NCBI GenBank assembly: GCA_022376925.1
Contig: JAIOJX010000005.1
Location: 95,825,001-95,889,000, forward strand
Length of the DNA stretch: 64,000 bases
From: Tragulus kanchil
Taxonomy: Eukaryota > Chordata > Mammalia > Artiodactyla > Tragulidae
Reading direction: 5' to 3'
Shown: one piece after another, positions 1 to 13,020 of the stretch
Numbering within the stretch: the stretch's first letter is position 1
Layout: each line of letters opens with the position of its first letter
The notes under the pieces: generated by a model
The model's database searches: none
The model's input: only the letters and a program-made list of their open reading frames with translations
Told to the model about the DNA's origin: nothing
Position numbers and translations under genes: made by a program

Positions 1-740
1 GCCTCACCTGTAAATTTGGCAGTAAATTATTTCTCTGATAGTTAAGCTATCCTAGAGCTTTCTAGAGGAATAAATTGTTCTTAGTGGCCTCACCCTTTGG
101 CATTTAGTATTCAGTTTCCCAGGCCCCTACCTCCTTCATATGCTTTCTGTCTTCCAAAAGTTATTGACCGCACTTGTACTTGCAGTTTGTTACTTATCTC
201 TTGATAGTATTGTCCTAATTCAGAGAAGATTTAATTACATTACCCTTACTTAGTGGGGCTTTAAGAGAAAACAGAGATAAATGTATTCAAGAAAATAAGT
301 TTAATCTAAAGTGCATTCAAACTTTTTGCTATCTTTATTTTTTCTAAGGTGATCTAATTTAGTCCACTGGTCTTAAATATCATACACATGCCAATAACTA
401 CTAAGTTTTATCTTCACCCATAGTTTACCACAGAATTTATGATTCATATATCACCCTGCTTACTTGGCATGCCCTCTTGAATATTGAAGAGATATAATGA
501 ATATAAATGTACCAAAATAGAATTCTTGATTATGTTCTTTTCTTTTCCTGTTTTACTTACTAATATCAAAGAGATGTACAAACAGGCAATTAGGAAGTTT
601 GGATTCCAGCACTTTTGATAAATCTCATTAATTATTATAATATGAATCTTCTTTTTTTCCTAATGGGAAAATATTACTTGTATTTCAGCTTAAGACATAG
701 ATTTTAGTGTTTTAAACTCCTCAAATCCATTTTTCTTCAA
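1..740. other. AT-rich DNA, nothing recognised
   Basis: Apart from general AT richness and scattered short A or T runs I see no coding frame, RNA gene or repeat family that I can name in this stretch. Confidence 0.5.
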
Positions 741-744
741 AACG

Positions 745-760
745 CACACACACACACACA
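745..760. repeat. (CA)n microsatellite
   Basis: Eight CA units in a row directly after an AACG. It is a short simple repeat, seen directly in the sequence. Confidence 0.9.
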
Positions 761-974
761 GAGATCATAAACACTTTACTTTTGCTTTTGTTTTTGCAAG
801 GTAAAAAGAAGTCTTCCAGACTTATCAAATAAATCACAATTCTGTAGATAATTAAGAATCTTTACAAATTATTATTATGCTTTTCATTTAAAGTCTAATT
901 TTATTTCATTTATTTTAATTTGATTTTTAGAAGTTCATTTCTCATTTATTTAACTGTTGAGAGTGTTTTGGATT

Positions 975-1195
975 TTGTAAAAATATTTTTGTTGAAATAT
1001 ACTTGATTTACAATGTGTGTTAGTTTCACGTATACAGCATATTGAATCAGTTATACATTACATATATCCACTCATTTTTAGATTCTTTTCCTATATAGGT
1101 CATTAGAGTACTGAGTAAAGTTCTCTGTGCTATACAGTAGGTTTTAATTAGTGGTCTATTATATATATAGTGGTATGTATAAATCAATCCCAATA
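975..1195 (-). mobile_element. Old L1 3' end fragment, antisense
   Basis: The text running from the CTTGATTTACAATG block through GTGCTATACAGTAGG is the reverse complement of the 3' UTR common to cetartiodactyl L1 elements. The same family appears in sense orientation at 61058-61318. It is diverged and 5'-truncated, with no coding content left. Confidence 0.75.
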
Positions 1196-2128
1196 AAAAT
1201 AGTGGTTAACAGGTCACAATGCCTTAAATGTATGCATGTTGTCAGACCCTTCCTATCCTTGTCAAGGGAGTGCTAACCTTTTCCTTTCACATAACACTAG
1301 ATCTAATTTGAAAGCCAGTTTATTTTTTATCATCTGTTCAATGGTACAGAATGATCCCTAGATTTATAGCAAGGACATGTGTTTTATTGCTCTAATTTAT
1401 TTTGGTCCTGATTTCCTTGGGAATAAGACTTTGGGTTACAAGCCTCAAATAAATATTGCATAATTATTTTTTATTACATAAAGTCATACTATCGTTAAAA
1501 AGTATCCTTAAAATATGCTTGAAGTCAGAAAAAATCTAAAAACTCTTATTTCTATATTTTAGAGTTAGGCAAACTTATAATTAAGTTATAAATTTAATCA
1601 TGTAAATATAATATAGTATATACATTAAGGAATGTATTGTCATATTTTGAAAAAAATGTTTTAACTAGATGATAAAATTACCTATGTGTTAAGGATGCTG
1701 TTTAAATAAGTTTGGTTAGAATTTCTTCACGATATTAAAAAATCAAAATAAGAAGTACTAAAATATTACAGGAAGAAAATCAAATCAAATGAGTAGTCAA
1801 GATTATAACACATTTAATATTTCACCTGAAAATGATAGGAATTGGATTCAAATGGTATCTTTTTTAACAGGGTCATATCTGTTTTCTAAAATTCTAATTA
1901 AAATTCTTCTGTAGACCTAGGTGGAGGGAGACACAGTTTTCAGACTATAGAAAATAAAGACAGGCAGAATACCTACAGGTAAAATCTTGGACAGTTTGAC
2001 AATAATTAAGAATCTTTACAAATTATTATTATGCTTTTCATTTAAAGTCTAATTTTATTTCATTTATTTTAATTTGATTTTTAGAAGTTCATTTCTCATT
2101 TATTTAACTGTTGAGAGTGTTTTGGATT

Positions 2129-2349
2129 TTGTAAAAATATTTTTGTTGAAATATACTTGATTTACAATGTGTGTTAGTTTCACGTATACAGCATATTGAA
2201 TCAGTTATACATTACATATATCCACTCATTTTTAGATTCTTTTCCTATATAGGTCATTAGAGTACTGAGTAAAGTTCTCTGTGCTATACAGTAGGTTTTA
2301 ATTAGTGGTCTATTATATATATAGTGGTATGTATAAATCAATCCCAATA
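2129..2349 (-). mobile_element. Copy of the 975-1195 L1 fragment
   Basis: Identical to the L1 3' fragment at 975-1195 and displaced by 1154 bases. It exists because it lies inside tandem duplication 1 and should not be counted as an independent insertion. Confidence 0.75.
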
Positions 2350-2667
2350 AAAATAGTGGTTAACAGGTCACAATGCCTTAAATGTATGCATGTTGTCAGA
2401 CCCTTCCTATCCTTGTCAAGGGAGTGCTAACCTTTTCCTTTCACATAACACTAGATCTAATTTGAAAGCCAGTTTATTTTTTATCATCTGTTCAATGGTA
2501 CAGAATGATCCCTAGATTTATAGCAAGGACATGTGTTTTATTGCTCTAATTTATTTTGGTCCTGATTTCCTTGGGAATAAGACTTTGGGTTACAAGCCTC
2601 AAATAAATATTGCATAATTATTTTTTATTACATAAAGTCATACTATCGTTAAAAAGTATCCTTAAAA

Positions 2668-5003
2668 TATGCTTGAAGTCAGAAAAAATCTAAAAACTCT
2701 TATTTCTATATTTTAGAGTTAGGCAAACTTATAATTAAGTTATAAATTTAATCATGTAAATATAATATAGTATATACATTAAGGAATGTATTGTCATATT
2801 TTGAAAAAAATGTTTTAACTAGATGATAAAATTACCTATGTGTTAAGGATGCTGTTTAAATAAGTTTGGTTAGAATTTCTTCACGATATTAAAAAATCAA
2901 AATAAGAAGTACTAAAATATTACAGGAAGAAAATCAAATCAAATGAGTAGTCAAGATTATAACACATTTAATATTTCACCTGAAAATGATAGGAATTGGA
3001 TTCAAATGGTATCTTTTTTAACAGGGTCATATCTGTTTTCTCTAAAATTCTAATTAAAATTCTTCTGTAGACCTAGGTGGAGGGAGACACAGTTTTCAGA
3101 CTATAGAAAATAAAGACAGGCAGAATACCTACAGGTAAAATCTTGGACAGTTTGACAATAATTATAAGACAGACAGATATAGATTGAGAATAATCTTCCA
3201 AGAGTTGAACACAGAGTGCACTTTGAGAGGTCTGCAAGTCTATCTGAAATAGATAGGAGGATGTTGAGTACCTCCTTCACTATTATTATTGTGCTTAAAA
3301 ATACAGGGTGAGGACTCTCCTGTGTTTGTCACCTATGGAAATAATTTTAAATCCAGGCAAAGAATAAGTGGCCCATTAGATAACTAAGGGAAAATTCAGG
3401 TAAACTGGTGGTTTATTCTTGGAGTACAGATCCTTAAAAAAAGGCAGGCATGTGACTTCAGGAAAATCTTTGATAGCCATGTATGCTTAGGAAAGTATAG
3501 TTTTTTATTTACTCTGTCATGCCATGGGAAATGAGACTCAATGGAGATGACTGTTAGACATTCCATTAGCATAGGATCTTTATTTCTTACACTGCTTCAG
3601 TCTACTGCCTGCTACATACTAGTTACTGGATTTTTGATCAACTGCTTGCTTCACCCCACTGTATCTTAAAGTAAATCTAAAGAACATGGGATAAACCATG
3701 TAATCATTATCATCATTATTGTAAGCATCTTAATTAGTATAATTATATCTAATATTCATAGAGCTCAGTTCTTAGTGCTAGATTCTCTGCTGACATTATT
3801 TTTAGCATTTTGTAGTAAAAGTCATTCATTATTTTTTTTTTTTTTCTATGCTTGAAGTCAGAAAAATCTAAAAACTCTTATTTCTATATTTTAGAGTTAG
3901 GCAAACTTATAATTAAGTTATAAATTTAATCATGTAAATATAATATAGTATATACATTAAGGAATGTATTGTCATATTTTGAAAAAAATGTTTTAACTAG
4001 ATGATAAAATTACCTATGTGTTAAGGATGCTGTTTAAATAAGTTTGGTTAGAATTTCTTCACGATATTAAAAAATCAAAATAAGAAGTACTAAAATATTA
4101 CAGGAAGAAAATCAAATCAAATGAGTAGTCAAGATTATAACACATTTAATATTTCACCTGAAAATGATAGGAATTGGATTCAAATGGTATCTTTTTTAAC
4201 AGGGTCATATCTGTTTTCTCTAAAATTCTAATTAAAATTCTTCTGTAGACCTAGGTGGAGGGAGACACAGTTTTCAGACTATAGAAAATAAAGACAGGCA
4301 GAATACCTACAGGTAAAATCTTGGACAGTTTGACAATAATTATAAGACAGACAGATATAGATTGAGAATAATCTTCCAAGAGTTGAACACAGAGTGCACT
4401 TTGAGAGGTCTGCAAGTCTATCTGAAATAGATAGGAGGATGTTGAGTACCTCCTTCACTATTATTATTGTGCTTAAAAATACAGGGTGAGGACTCTCCTG
4501 TGTTTGTCACCTATGGAAATAATTTTAAATCCAGGCAAAGAATAAGTGGCCCATTAGATAACTAAGGGAAAATTCAGGTAAACTGGTGGTTTATTCTTGG
4601 AGTACAGATCCTTAAAAAAAGGCAGGCATGTGACTTCAGGAAAATCTTTGATAGCCATGTATGCTTAGGAAAGTATAGTTTTTTATTTACTCTGTCATGC
4701 CATGGGAAATGAGACTCAATGGAGATGACTGTTAGACATTCCATTAGCATAGGATCTTTATTTCTTACACTGCTTCAGTCTACTGCCTGCTACATACTAG
4801 TTACTGGATTTTTGATCAACTGCTTGCTTCACCCCACTGTATCTTAAAGTAAATCTAAAGAACATGGGATAAACCATGTAATCATTATCATCATTATTGT
4901 AAGCATCTTAATTAGTATAATTATATCTAATATTCATAGAGCTCAGTTCTTAGTGCTAGATTCTCTGCTGACATTATTTTTAGCATTTTTGTAGTAAAAG
5001 TCA
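2668..5003 (+). repeat. Tandem duplication 2 (unit about 1178 bp)
   Basis: Bases 2668-3824 recur at 3847-5003, with one A fewer in an A run at the start of the second copy and one T fewer near the end of the first. The copies are separated by 22 bases (3825-3846) ending in a long T run that match neither flank. The first part of this unit is also in duplication 1, so 2668-3165 material is present three times. Confidence 0.92.
3166..3824. other. Unannotated AT-rich DNA
   Basis: No repeat family, gene or RNA recognised. The stretch is inside the duplicated unit of tandem duplication 2 and reappears at about 4344-5003. Confidence 0.4.
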
Positions 5004-6754
5004 CATAATAAAAAACATTATTTTGGCCGTGTTTAATGGTACAGTTCAGTGGCACTAAGTACATTCACATGGTGTAACTCTCACCATCATTGGTCTCCTG
5101 AATTTTCACCTTTCTAAACTGAAACCATGTCCCCATTAAACAGTAAATCCCCATTTTCCTCCCTACCTTGTCACCCCAGACCCTGGCATCTACCAGTGCA
5201 TTTTCTAAATCTAGGAATTTGACTATGCTAGGTACCTCGTACAGCATTTAACTAACATTATGTTATTCATATGACAACCCTGAAGCATAGATAATGACAT
5301 AATCCTCATTTGAAATAAACTGGCCAGAGGTTACTAGAAGTAGCAGCTGGAACGTTGGAACTCAGGCATTGCCTCCATACCCAGGCTCTTGTTTGGCTAA
5401 ACAAAGAAGTCATCCGGTGGCAGGTAGTGCTCTTTGAATGTTTTTCTCCTCACTCTCAGTGTAAGAGAACCCTCAGGCTTTCTTTAGCCCTATGGTTGCC
5501 AGAAATAAACCCAACTTTAAGTGGCTCTGTTAAAGGTGGGTATAGTCATATGAATATGTTCTATCTGATGTAATCAAGTTGAAGTGATAGGTACAGTACT
5601 AGAAATCTTAAGAGACTGAAGAAAATATTTTTCTTGGTTTCTTTCCTTTTCCCAATGACAGCTTTTGTTTTGCCTTTGTAGTTTCTTAATTCCCACAGAT
5701 CCTTAAAAAGGCAGGCATGTGACTTCAGGAAAATATTTGATAGCCATGTATGCTTAGGAAAGTATAGTTTTTTATTTACTCTGTCATGCCATGGGAAATG
5801 AGACTCAATGGAGATGACTGTTAGACATTCCATTAGCATAGGATCTTTATTTCTTACACTGCTTCAGTCTACTGCCTGCTACATACTAGTTACTGGATTT
5901 TTGATCAACTGCTTGCTTCACCCCACTGTATCTTAAAGTAAATCTAAAGAACATGGGATAAACCATGTAATCATTATCATCATTATTGTAAGCATCTTAA
6001 TTAGTATAATTATATCTAATATTCATAGAGCTCAGTTCTTAGTGCTAGATTCTCTGCTGACATTATTTTTAGCATTTTTGTAGTAAAAGTCACATAATAA
6101 AAAACATTATTTTGGCCGTGTTTAATGGTACAGTTCAGTGGCACTAAGTACATTCACATGGTGTAACTCTCACCATCATTGGTCTCCTGAATTTTCACCT
6201 TTCTAAACTGAAACCATGTCCCCATTAAACAGTAAATCCCCATTTTCCTCCCTACCTTGTCACCCCAGACCCTGGCATCTACCAGTGCATTTTCTAAATC
6301 TAGGAATTTGACTATGCTAGGTACCTCGTACAGCATTTAACTAACATTATGTTATTCATATGACAACCCTGAAGCATAGATAATGACATAATCCTCATTT
6401 GAAATAAACTGGCCAGAGGTTACTAGAAGTAGCAGCTGGAACGTTGGAACTCAGGCATTGCCTCCATACCCAGGCTCTTGTTTGGCTAAACAAAGAAGTC
6501 ATCCGGTGGCAGGTAGTGCTCTTTGAATGTTTTTCTCCTCACTCTCAGTGTAAGAGAACCCTCAGGCTTTCTTTAGCCCTATGGTTGCCAGAAATAAACC
6601 CAACTTTAAGTGGCTCTGTTAAAGGTGGGTATAGTCATATGAATATGTTCTATCTGATGTAATCAAGTTGAAGTGATAGGTACAGTACTAGAAATCTTAA
6701 GAGACTGAAGAAAATATTTTTCTTGGTTTCTTTCCTTTTCCCAATGACAGCTTT
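4604..6754 (+). repeat. Tandem duplication 3 (unit about 1091 bp)
   Basis: Bases 4604-5664 recur at 5695-6754. The 30 bases between the copies (5665-5694) look like an error-filled continuation of the upstream copy. Two A residues are missing in the A run at the start of the second copy (near 5704) compared with 4612. Small open frames in the unit (5065-5247 minus, 5355-5573 plus) recur exactly at 6154-6336 and 6444-6662, as expected for duplicated non-coding DNA. Confidence 0.92.
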
Positions 6755-9005
6755 GTTGTTGCAGCCTTAATAGCAAGATAGGACCCTTTCTGGTTAACGT
6801 TGCCTCTACACTTATGCAAGTCTCCCAAAGGGAAAGACAAAGTTAAAGTTAGTCCATTATCTTTTACCTAAGACTATTGTTTTGAAAATAAGTGATGTGG
6901 CTTCTTTGGAAAACAAAAAAAGAAAAAACAAAAAAACACGGGATAAGAAGGGCCTAGGAGCCAGTATGTATGAGGTCAGTTTTTAGACTTAGAAACTATG
7001 GCTAAGCAAAAACACTTGGCTATGATTTCCTATACATGAAACCAAGCAAACACATCAAAAGTCTTCAAAGAAGGCAATCAAGTTAGCCAAAAAAAAAAAA
7101 TCACAAAAATTTGTGAAAATTCATCCTTTAAAATCAACCTGTAAGGCTCCAAAATCTATACCATCTGTAGTTCTGAACACTCTAATGGCATCTTCAGATG
7201 AGGTCATGTAGATAAATGGACAGGAGATAACCTCCAAAGGACAGAGCCTTGGACTACAGATGACAAAGGAGTTTTCCCCAGAAAGTGAAATCAGAGGCTG
7301 CCAGCTGGAAAAGCTTAAAAACTTAATCTACCATCAGCCTGCTGATTGCTTATTATTTGGAAATTTTTATTATGATTACACTTAGGATTTTCTACCATCT
7401 TATACATAATTAGGCCATCAGAAATCATATCCTAGCTTGATGGAAAGATATGAACTTCCCTAGGCATCCTGGACTTGAAGTTGCACACAGTAATTGAATA
7501 CAACCTTGGAATTGCTTATTTGGGGGAGAAAGTCTACATGTTTCACCAGCAGGGGTGGATATTCATGGATATATTGTGCCAGAGACTGATGATTCTTCCT
7601 CAGTTTCTATTTATTCTTCTTTGCTAATAGGATTTTTGAATTTAAATTGGGAACAAGATTACCCAGTATAAAGCTGATATTTTCTAACATACCTTGAAGC
7701 TAAGTGTTGCAATGTGACAATGTTCTGGTCATGATCAATATCTTATAAGTGCAGGTAGTGTATACAGCCTCTTACAAAGGCAGGGTCTGAACAAAGGCAG
7801 GGTCCCAATGTTATCTTTTTCTGTTGGATTCAATTCCATTGTGATAGGGGAGGTTAAGACAGCCATCTTAGACTGGGAAATAGAAATCTGGTGTGGAGAA
7901 TACTAGGTTCCTGATGATATTGAAGTCAGCGTACCTGTCTTAGAATGCCTTTTACACAACAGAGATAAAATTCTGTCTTTTTTAAGTCTGTGAAAGGTAC
8001 TGTTACTTGGAGTTTTTTTTTTTTTTTTTCTTAATTCTTTCCAAACTTAATCTTACCAATTCATGTTGAATGACAGTTTAATGAAAGAGACTAATCCTGA
8101 CAAACCCTGGGAAAATGTGAATTAATCATTAATTAGGAAATACATTTTTAAAAGTGAGTAATTTTAGATGTCTAAAACTAATTAATTTACAGTTTTTAAA
8201 AATACTGTGTACTAAATGATCAGAGGGACTTTTTTGGGGACTACATCTAGATATACTGCTAGAGGCAGAAACATTCATCTTCCTAAATACATACCTGAGC
8301 TGATGTGAAAGAAAAGAAGTTCTTTAGAAGTGAAGAATTTTAACTCCACTGGGGTAAAGAGAATCTTGGGGTTATTATGACACATTGTTCATTCCTGTTG
8401 GGATGACTGAAAGTCCACGTTCACAGTGGGATGCTTAGATTAAAAAATAAGAAAAAAAATCTCTACAAAGGGCAATAGTGTGATCTATTATTATCTTGGC
8501 CTGAAATAGAGTGGAAAAAATTTCATTTGAAAACTTTAAAGAAAAGCTTAACTCTTACTTGAATTTAGAGCAAGAAAAATCTTGTGGCCAGAAAAAGTAC
8601 GGCCTAAAATATACTTTTTAATTTTTCCCTATGTTAAGTGCTTTTAGGATATTAGTAAAAGAAAACTAATATCTTCTTTAAGGGATGCAGTTTAACTGCA
8701 GACTGCAAATGCTTCTAAATAAGGTGGCAAGAAAGATAAACTAGCAATCAAAGAGCTTTAATTACATAAGAAAGAAAAAAAAGATAGCAAACTAGCAAAA
8801 TATACCATCATGGATAAGAAGATTTTTATGTAGTGAATATAATAGTAACTTTTTGTTGTTAAAATACACTATGAAAAAAATAAAATTATAAAAAAATAGA
8901 TATCTATGAATGTGATCAGGCATATTTGTTTAAAATCAAATAGAACTTTAAGAAGTTAAAAATGTAAGACCAAACTTTAAATCAGTCAGTGGATGCATTA
9001 AGCCA
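6755..9005. other. Single-copy AT-rich DNA, no gene seen
   Basis: This stretch is not covered by any of the tandem duplications. It has an A-rich run near 6906-6937, another near 7090-7100 and a T run at about 8011-8030. No splice-flanked coding frame, RNA gene or familiar interspersed repeat was recognised. Confidence 0.45.
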
Positions 9006-9016
9006 AAGATAAGGTG

Positions 9017-9310
9017 AGGACTTTTCTGGTAGTCCACTGGTTAATAATCCACCTGCCAATGCAGGGGACACAAGTTTGATCCCTGGTTCAAGAAGATTCC
9101 AAATATCTCAAAGCAACTAAGTTTGCCACAACTACTAAAGCCTGCCCACTCAAAGCCCACATATGACAACTACTGACATCATGTGCTACAGCTACTGAAG
9201 TCTGTGAGAAGCCACTGAAATGAGAAGCAAGGAAGAGTAACCCCTATTTGCCACAAGTAGAGAATGCCTTACATAGCATTAAAGACCTAGCACAACCATA
9301 AATAAATAAA
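9017..9310 (+). mobile_element. CHR-type tRNA-Glu SINE, full length
   Basis: A tRNA-Glu-like head (GGACTTTTCTGGTAGTCC...) carries a degraded B-box (AGTTTGATCCCTGG). It is followed by the CHR-type body with repeated CAACTACT motifs and an (AATA)n tail. Possible target-site duplications are AAGATAAGGTGAGG before it and AAGATGAGG after it. The body differs from the CHR variant found elsewhere in the window. It is an old, diverged copy. Confidence 0.75.
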
Positions 9311-9489
9311 TGCATAAGATGAGGAGAGAGTAAATTGGATGACCATCTGAGAAAAAAAAAAAAAAAACTAAGAAAGGAGACAGAGACAAGAAATGAGAAA
9401 TATGAAACAGTAAAATTAAAGCAGAAAGCGGAGAAAGAAATATTTTGATATAAAATACAAAATATACATGTAAAAATATACAAAAGCCA

Positions 9490-9990
9490 AAACAGTAGGA
9501 TAGAAAGAATGGAAGAGGCAGAATTTTGAAAATACAGAACAGCCAATACTGTTCCAGTACTGATGAAAGACACAGGTCCTTAGTTTCAAGAAGCTTAATG
9601 ATTCACAAGCAGGGGATAACACAGATATATACAAAAAGACATAATAATAAAACTCAGAAGATAATTCAAATCAAAGAGAAGATTCTAAAAGTCACCAAAA
9701 CAAAGAGCTGGATACCTACAAAGAAAGGCAATTAGTGTGATAATTTCTTGTTTTTCAGCAATAACAAAGGCAGCCAGAAGACAGTGGGAGATTACTTTGA
9801 ATTAGGAGAGAAAATTGTCCCCTACCTAGAATCCTATGCCCTGGCATAGTATCTTTCAGAAACAAATAAACACTTTTTGAATAAAAGCTTATTATTAAAA
9901 GATTCTCTCTGAAGGACCTTGTAAAGATTTGCTTAAAAAGGAGATTTTTTAAAGAAGGAAAGTATGGTATGAAAAATGGTGAGGTAATGA
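9490..9990 (+). mobile_element. Old L1 or HAL1-like fragment, sense
   Basis: The stretch from the AATGGAAGAGGCAGAATT block through ACAGGTCCTTAGTTTCAAG, GCAGCCAGAAGACAGTGG and CTAGAATCCTATGCCC matches the order of motifs in the ORF1-proximal region of old mammalian L1 or HAL1 elements. The reading frame is broken: the longest piece is 69 codons, 9526-9735. Related A-rich sequence probably continues towards 10600, but I cannot fix its end. Confidence 0.6.
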
Positions 9991-10618
9991 AATGTTATTT
10001 GTGTATGTGTAAATCTAAAAAAAGGGATGCTTTCAGTTTTTGATGAAACAATTTCTTGAAATTAGTAAAGCCACACTAATAAAAGGTAAATAAACTAATA
10101 AAGTTTACAGAAAAATATTGACATTCAAGACTTAAATAAGATTTTTTAAATGTATAAAGTTATAGAATGGTCTTCTAATATATGATAATGTTTTTAACTA
10201 TACCCAGAAAAAATTAGCAAGTATAGGTAACAAGGAGAAAGGCAGAGTATTAGTAAGTGGTCTCTGTATATTTAAATCATTTAAAATAGAGATGACCTAA
10301 AATAACTCTTAAATATTACTGTAAAGAAAAGGCAAATGCAAACTTCTTCTCAGTTCAAGTTTCCTATAAGGCAAAAATATATGAATAATAAACTACGAAT
10401 AAAGCATTAAAAAAGTAACAGATGGGATGAAAACAATAGGGAATGAGGGAAAACTTGGTATTTACCTAATTAGTTGGAATATAAAGCATGTTTTACATTT
10501 GACTCTAAAATCTAAAAAACTTCAAATAATAAATACCTCTGAAAATGTAAAATGTAATTACTAATACATTCCAGAAACTGTAGAAGATGGAAGCTAAATA
10601 ATAAAAAGAACAAAACAG

Positions 10619-10896
10619 GGCTTCCCTGGTGGCCCAGTGGGTAAAGAGTCCATCAAGGGCACCGGTTCAATCCCTGGCACGGGAAGATCCCACATGCTGC
10701 AGAGTGGCTGGACTAGTATGTCCAATTACGAGCCAGGACTCTGGAGCACATGTGCCCAGAGCTGGTGCTCTACCAAGAGAGGCCACTGCGATGGGAGGCC
10801 CACACAGACCAAAGAATAAAGATGAATGAAAATAAATAAATAAAAAACCAATAGAAGAGGCCAAAATTAAAAAGAAAAAAACAAAGTATATAAAAC
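10619..10896 (+). mobile_element. CHR-variant SINE with 13-bp target-site duplication
   Basis: The head (GCTTCCCTGGTGGCCCAGTG) holds a pol III A-box-like TGGCCCAGTGGG and a B-box GGTTCAATCC. The body has the features of the variant: GTCCAATTACGAG, an ACTCTGGAGCACATG-like block, GAGGCCACTGCGATGGGAGG, then AAAGAATAAAGATG and an A-rich tail containing CCAATAGAAGAGGCC. Direct repeats AAGAACAAAACAG at 10606-10618 and 10897-10909 flank it, showing target-primed insertion. Open frames on both strands here (66, 60 and 65 codons) are only SINE sequence. Confidence 0.88.
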
Positions 10897-10909
10897 AAGA
10901 ACAAAACAG

Positions 10910-11165
10910 AATGCAATAAATAAAGTATGCCTAATACAGCACTTACAAGGAATTATAAAGAATTCTTTAGTATTTCTGTTAATGCACTCACACCACAATG
11001 ATTTACTAATTTAAGAATTTTGTTTACAAACTCAAAGCAAATTGCTAAGTACACTAAAAGTGGGAGTTACTAAAATATTTATATTTTATATATCAATGTT
11101 TGAATGATTAATACCTTTTTTGACATTAATGTTTATAAATACATACATATTTATGTGTATAACTG
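10910..11165. other. AT-rich intervening DNA
   Basis: Nothing recognised between the SINE at 10619 and the Bov-A fragment. Confidence 0.4.
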
Positions 11166-11166
11166 A

Positions 11167-11262
11167 TTGTTGTTTAGTTGCTAAGTCATGTCTGACTCTT
11201 TTGTGATCCCATGGACTATCGCCCACCAGGCTTCTCTGTCCAAGGAATTCTCCGGTGTTTCT
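11167..11262 (-). mobile_element. Bov-A fragment, antisense
   Basis: Contains TTGTTTAGTTGCTAAGTCAT, GTGATCCCATGGACT and CACCAGGCTTCTCTGTCC, the reverse complement of the BovB-derived tail of Bov-tA/Bov-A SINEs. It stops near TTCTCCGGTG, so the tRNA-like head is missing. The family is ruminant-specific. Confidence 0.85.
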
Positions 11263-11269
11263 CTAACCT

Positions 11270-12072
11270 GCATTTTATTATATTGGAATACATATTTCTC
11301 ATAGTTTATTGCTGTTAAGTGTTAAGTGAACCAGTCTGCCCTCTTCCAGAGAGAGTGACTTTTCTCTCTTCATTTATTCTCCCTTTTCTGTCTTCTTACC
11401 CTGTTGTTATATTCTGTGAACTCTTGCTTATTCTCTATTCTGATGCTAACAGATTTAGTGGCTGCCTCCTTTTTAGAGTTCATCCATTAACAAATCAAAA
11501 CGTTAAAACAAGTCATTAGATGACTTTTGCCATCTATCAGGTGATAAAGATGTTTAGATAGATAAAAAGCATTTTAAAATACCATGTTTCCTTAGTGAAA
11601 AATAACATATTGTGTGTTCATAGAAGTTGTTATATATTATAATACTGTAGGTTGTAATTCTGTCCACATCATAGGCAAAAGAAGAGGGTTATAAATTTAG
11701 AGTCATTAGAGTAAGCTACAATTGTTACTTGCCATTTATTAAATTTAATTAAGCAATGTTTTAATTGAAGTTATACAACTATAGTGCAACAACACAATAT
11801 AGATCTATGGTTTATATTGTACATATATATCCTAACATTTGATTTTCAACTATGTAAAAACATCTGTTAGTTTCTATCTAATAAAACTCACAGTAGTGAT
11901 ACTTACCAAAAATTTAATCAAGTTCCCTATGGTTAGATGATGATTTATTTCATCAAAGATTTTTATGCAAATGCTCTGATATATGAGACTGTGTTTTAAC
12001 AATGTTTAAGAAGTATTTTAAATACAAAATGTTGTTACTTGGGAATTGGAATGGTAAGATAGAATCTAGGAT
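11270..12072. other. Single-copy AT-rich DNA
   Basis: No gene, RNA or named repeat seen. The open frame 11319-11519 has no similarity that I recognise and no supporting features. Confidence 0.4.
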
Positions 12073-12871
12073 TTTTTTTCAGCTGGAGAGGAGAAATCTA
12101 ATGATAAAATCAGAGTACAGCTACAAAAGAAACTCAATTTTTTAACTATGTAGGGCAAATTCTTTTCAATTTCCCTCTAGTAACATGAAAGAGTTGTAGC
12201 ATGAACGGTTATCAGAATGCTTGCTGATATTTTTCTTTTTTAATGAACTCTTTTGATTCACATCGCCACACGTGGTGGGGAAAAAAAATAAATTGGATTA
12301 AGCACCATTTCCAGCTTTCTGCTTCTATTTCTTTATAGATAATGTCTGCTTGCATTCCTGACTTTGGGTCTCAAGGTTTAATACTACACTTACTTCAAAA
12401 AGAAAATATTGCCAGCAGTTCCACATTTCTGAGGAATACTCCTGTAGCACATACACCCTGACGCTGCTTTGAGAGTTTCATTCAGTGATCTGGGCAATGG
12501 CCTTAAACACCCGTAAGACCCTAATTAACTGTTAACTGTAAGTAGGAAACATTTGACAGAAGGCAGTCATCAAATTTAAACTCTTATATCATTGCTTATT
12601 AGACATTTATGATTTGTTCACTTAATTCTACTAGAAATATTTTTAAAGATGCCAGTAATTTTATGAAACAGTATGTTTTGGAGTAATTTAGTTTGGAAGA
12701 TGAAATTACATCTGTCCATTGAATTTCATGTGGAGTTGATTTCATTCAGAAATGATTAATGAATTATCCAACTATTTTAATTTAAATTGTTTTTCTAATT
12801 AGTTTATTTACTTAATCTAAAGTTTTAGTTATAAACTTAAATTATGTCTCACTCAGGAATATTTACAATGA

Positions 12872-13020
12872 AATTGGATTTCCTGGTGGTTAAGTGGTTA
12901 GGGCCTTTGTATTTCTGCTGCAGGGGCCATGGGTTTGATCCCTGGTCTGGTAACTAAGATACCACAGGTCTCTTGGGCAGAGTCCCCTCTCCCCAACACC
13001 ACCGAACGATGGAATAAAGA
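12872..13020 (+). mobile_element. CHR-type SINE, shortened
   Basis: The head GGATTTCCTGGTGGTTAAG and the tRNA-like segment GGTTTGATCCCTGGTCTGG are followed by a short body ending in GGAATAAAGACC. A possible target-site duplication ATTTACAAT lies on both sides (about 12861-12869 and 13027-13035). It is diverged from the consensus. Confidence 0.7.

Larger units (their letters stand above)
848..3165 (+). repeat. Tandem duplication 1 (unit about 1154 bp)
   Basis: Bases 848-2001 recur at 2002-3165. The copies are nearly identical; one visible difference is a 2-bp TC insertion near 3040 relative to 1889. The junction shows short shared sequence (ATAATTA) present at the start of both copies and again just after the second. 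The unit includes an old L1 3' fragment and otherwise unnamed AT-rich DNA. It is probably an unmerged contig overlap rather than a real duplication. Confidence 0.93.

Noticed and set aside
5065..5573. 60- and 72-codon frames repeated at 6154-6662
   Set aside because: Their exact repetition reflects tandem duplication 3. No motif, and the surrounding DNA has non-coding composition.
9244..9573. 109-codon Phe/Ser-rich minus-strand frame
   Set aside because: Reverse of an A-rich stretch covering a SINE tail and an old L1/HAL1-like fragment.
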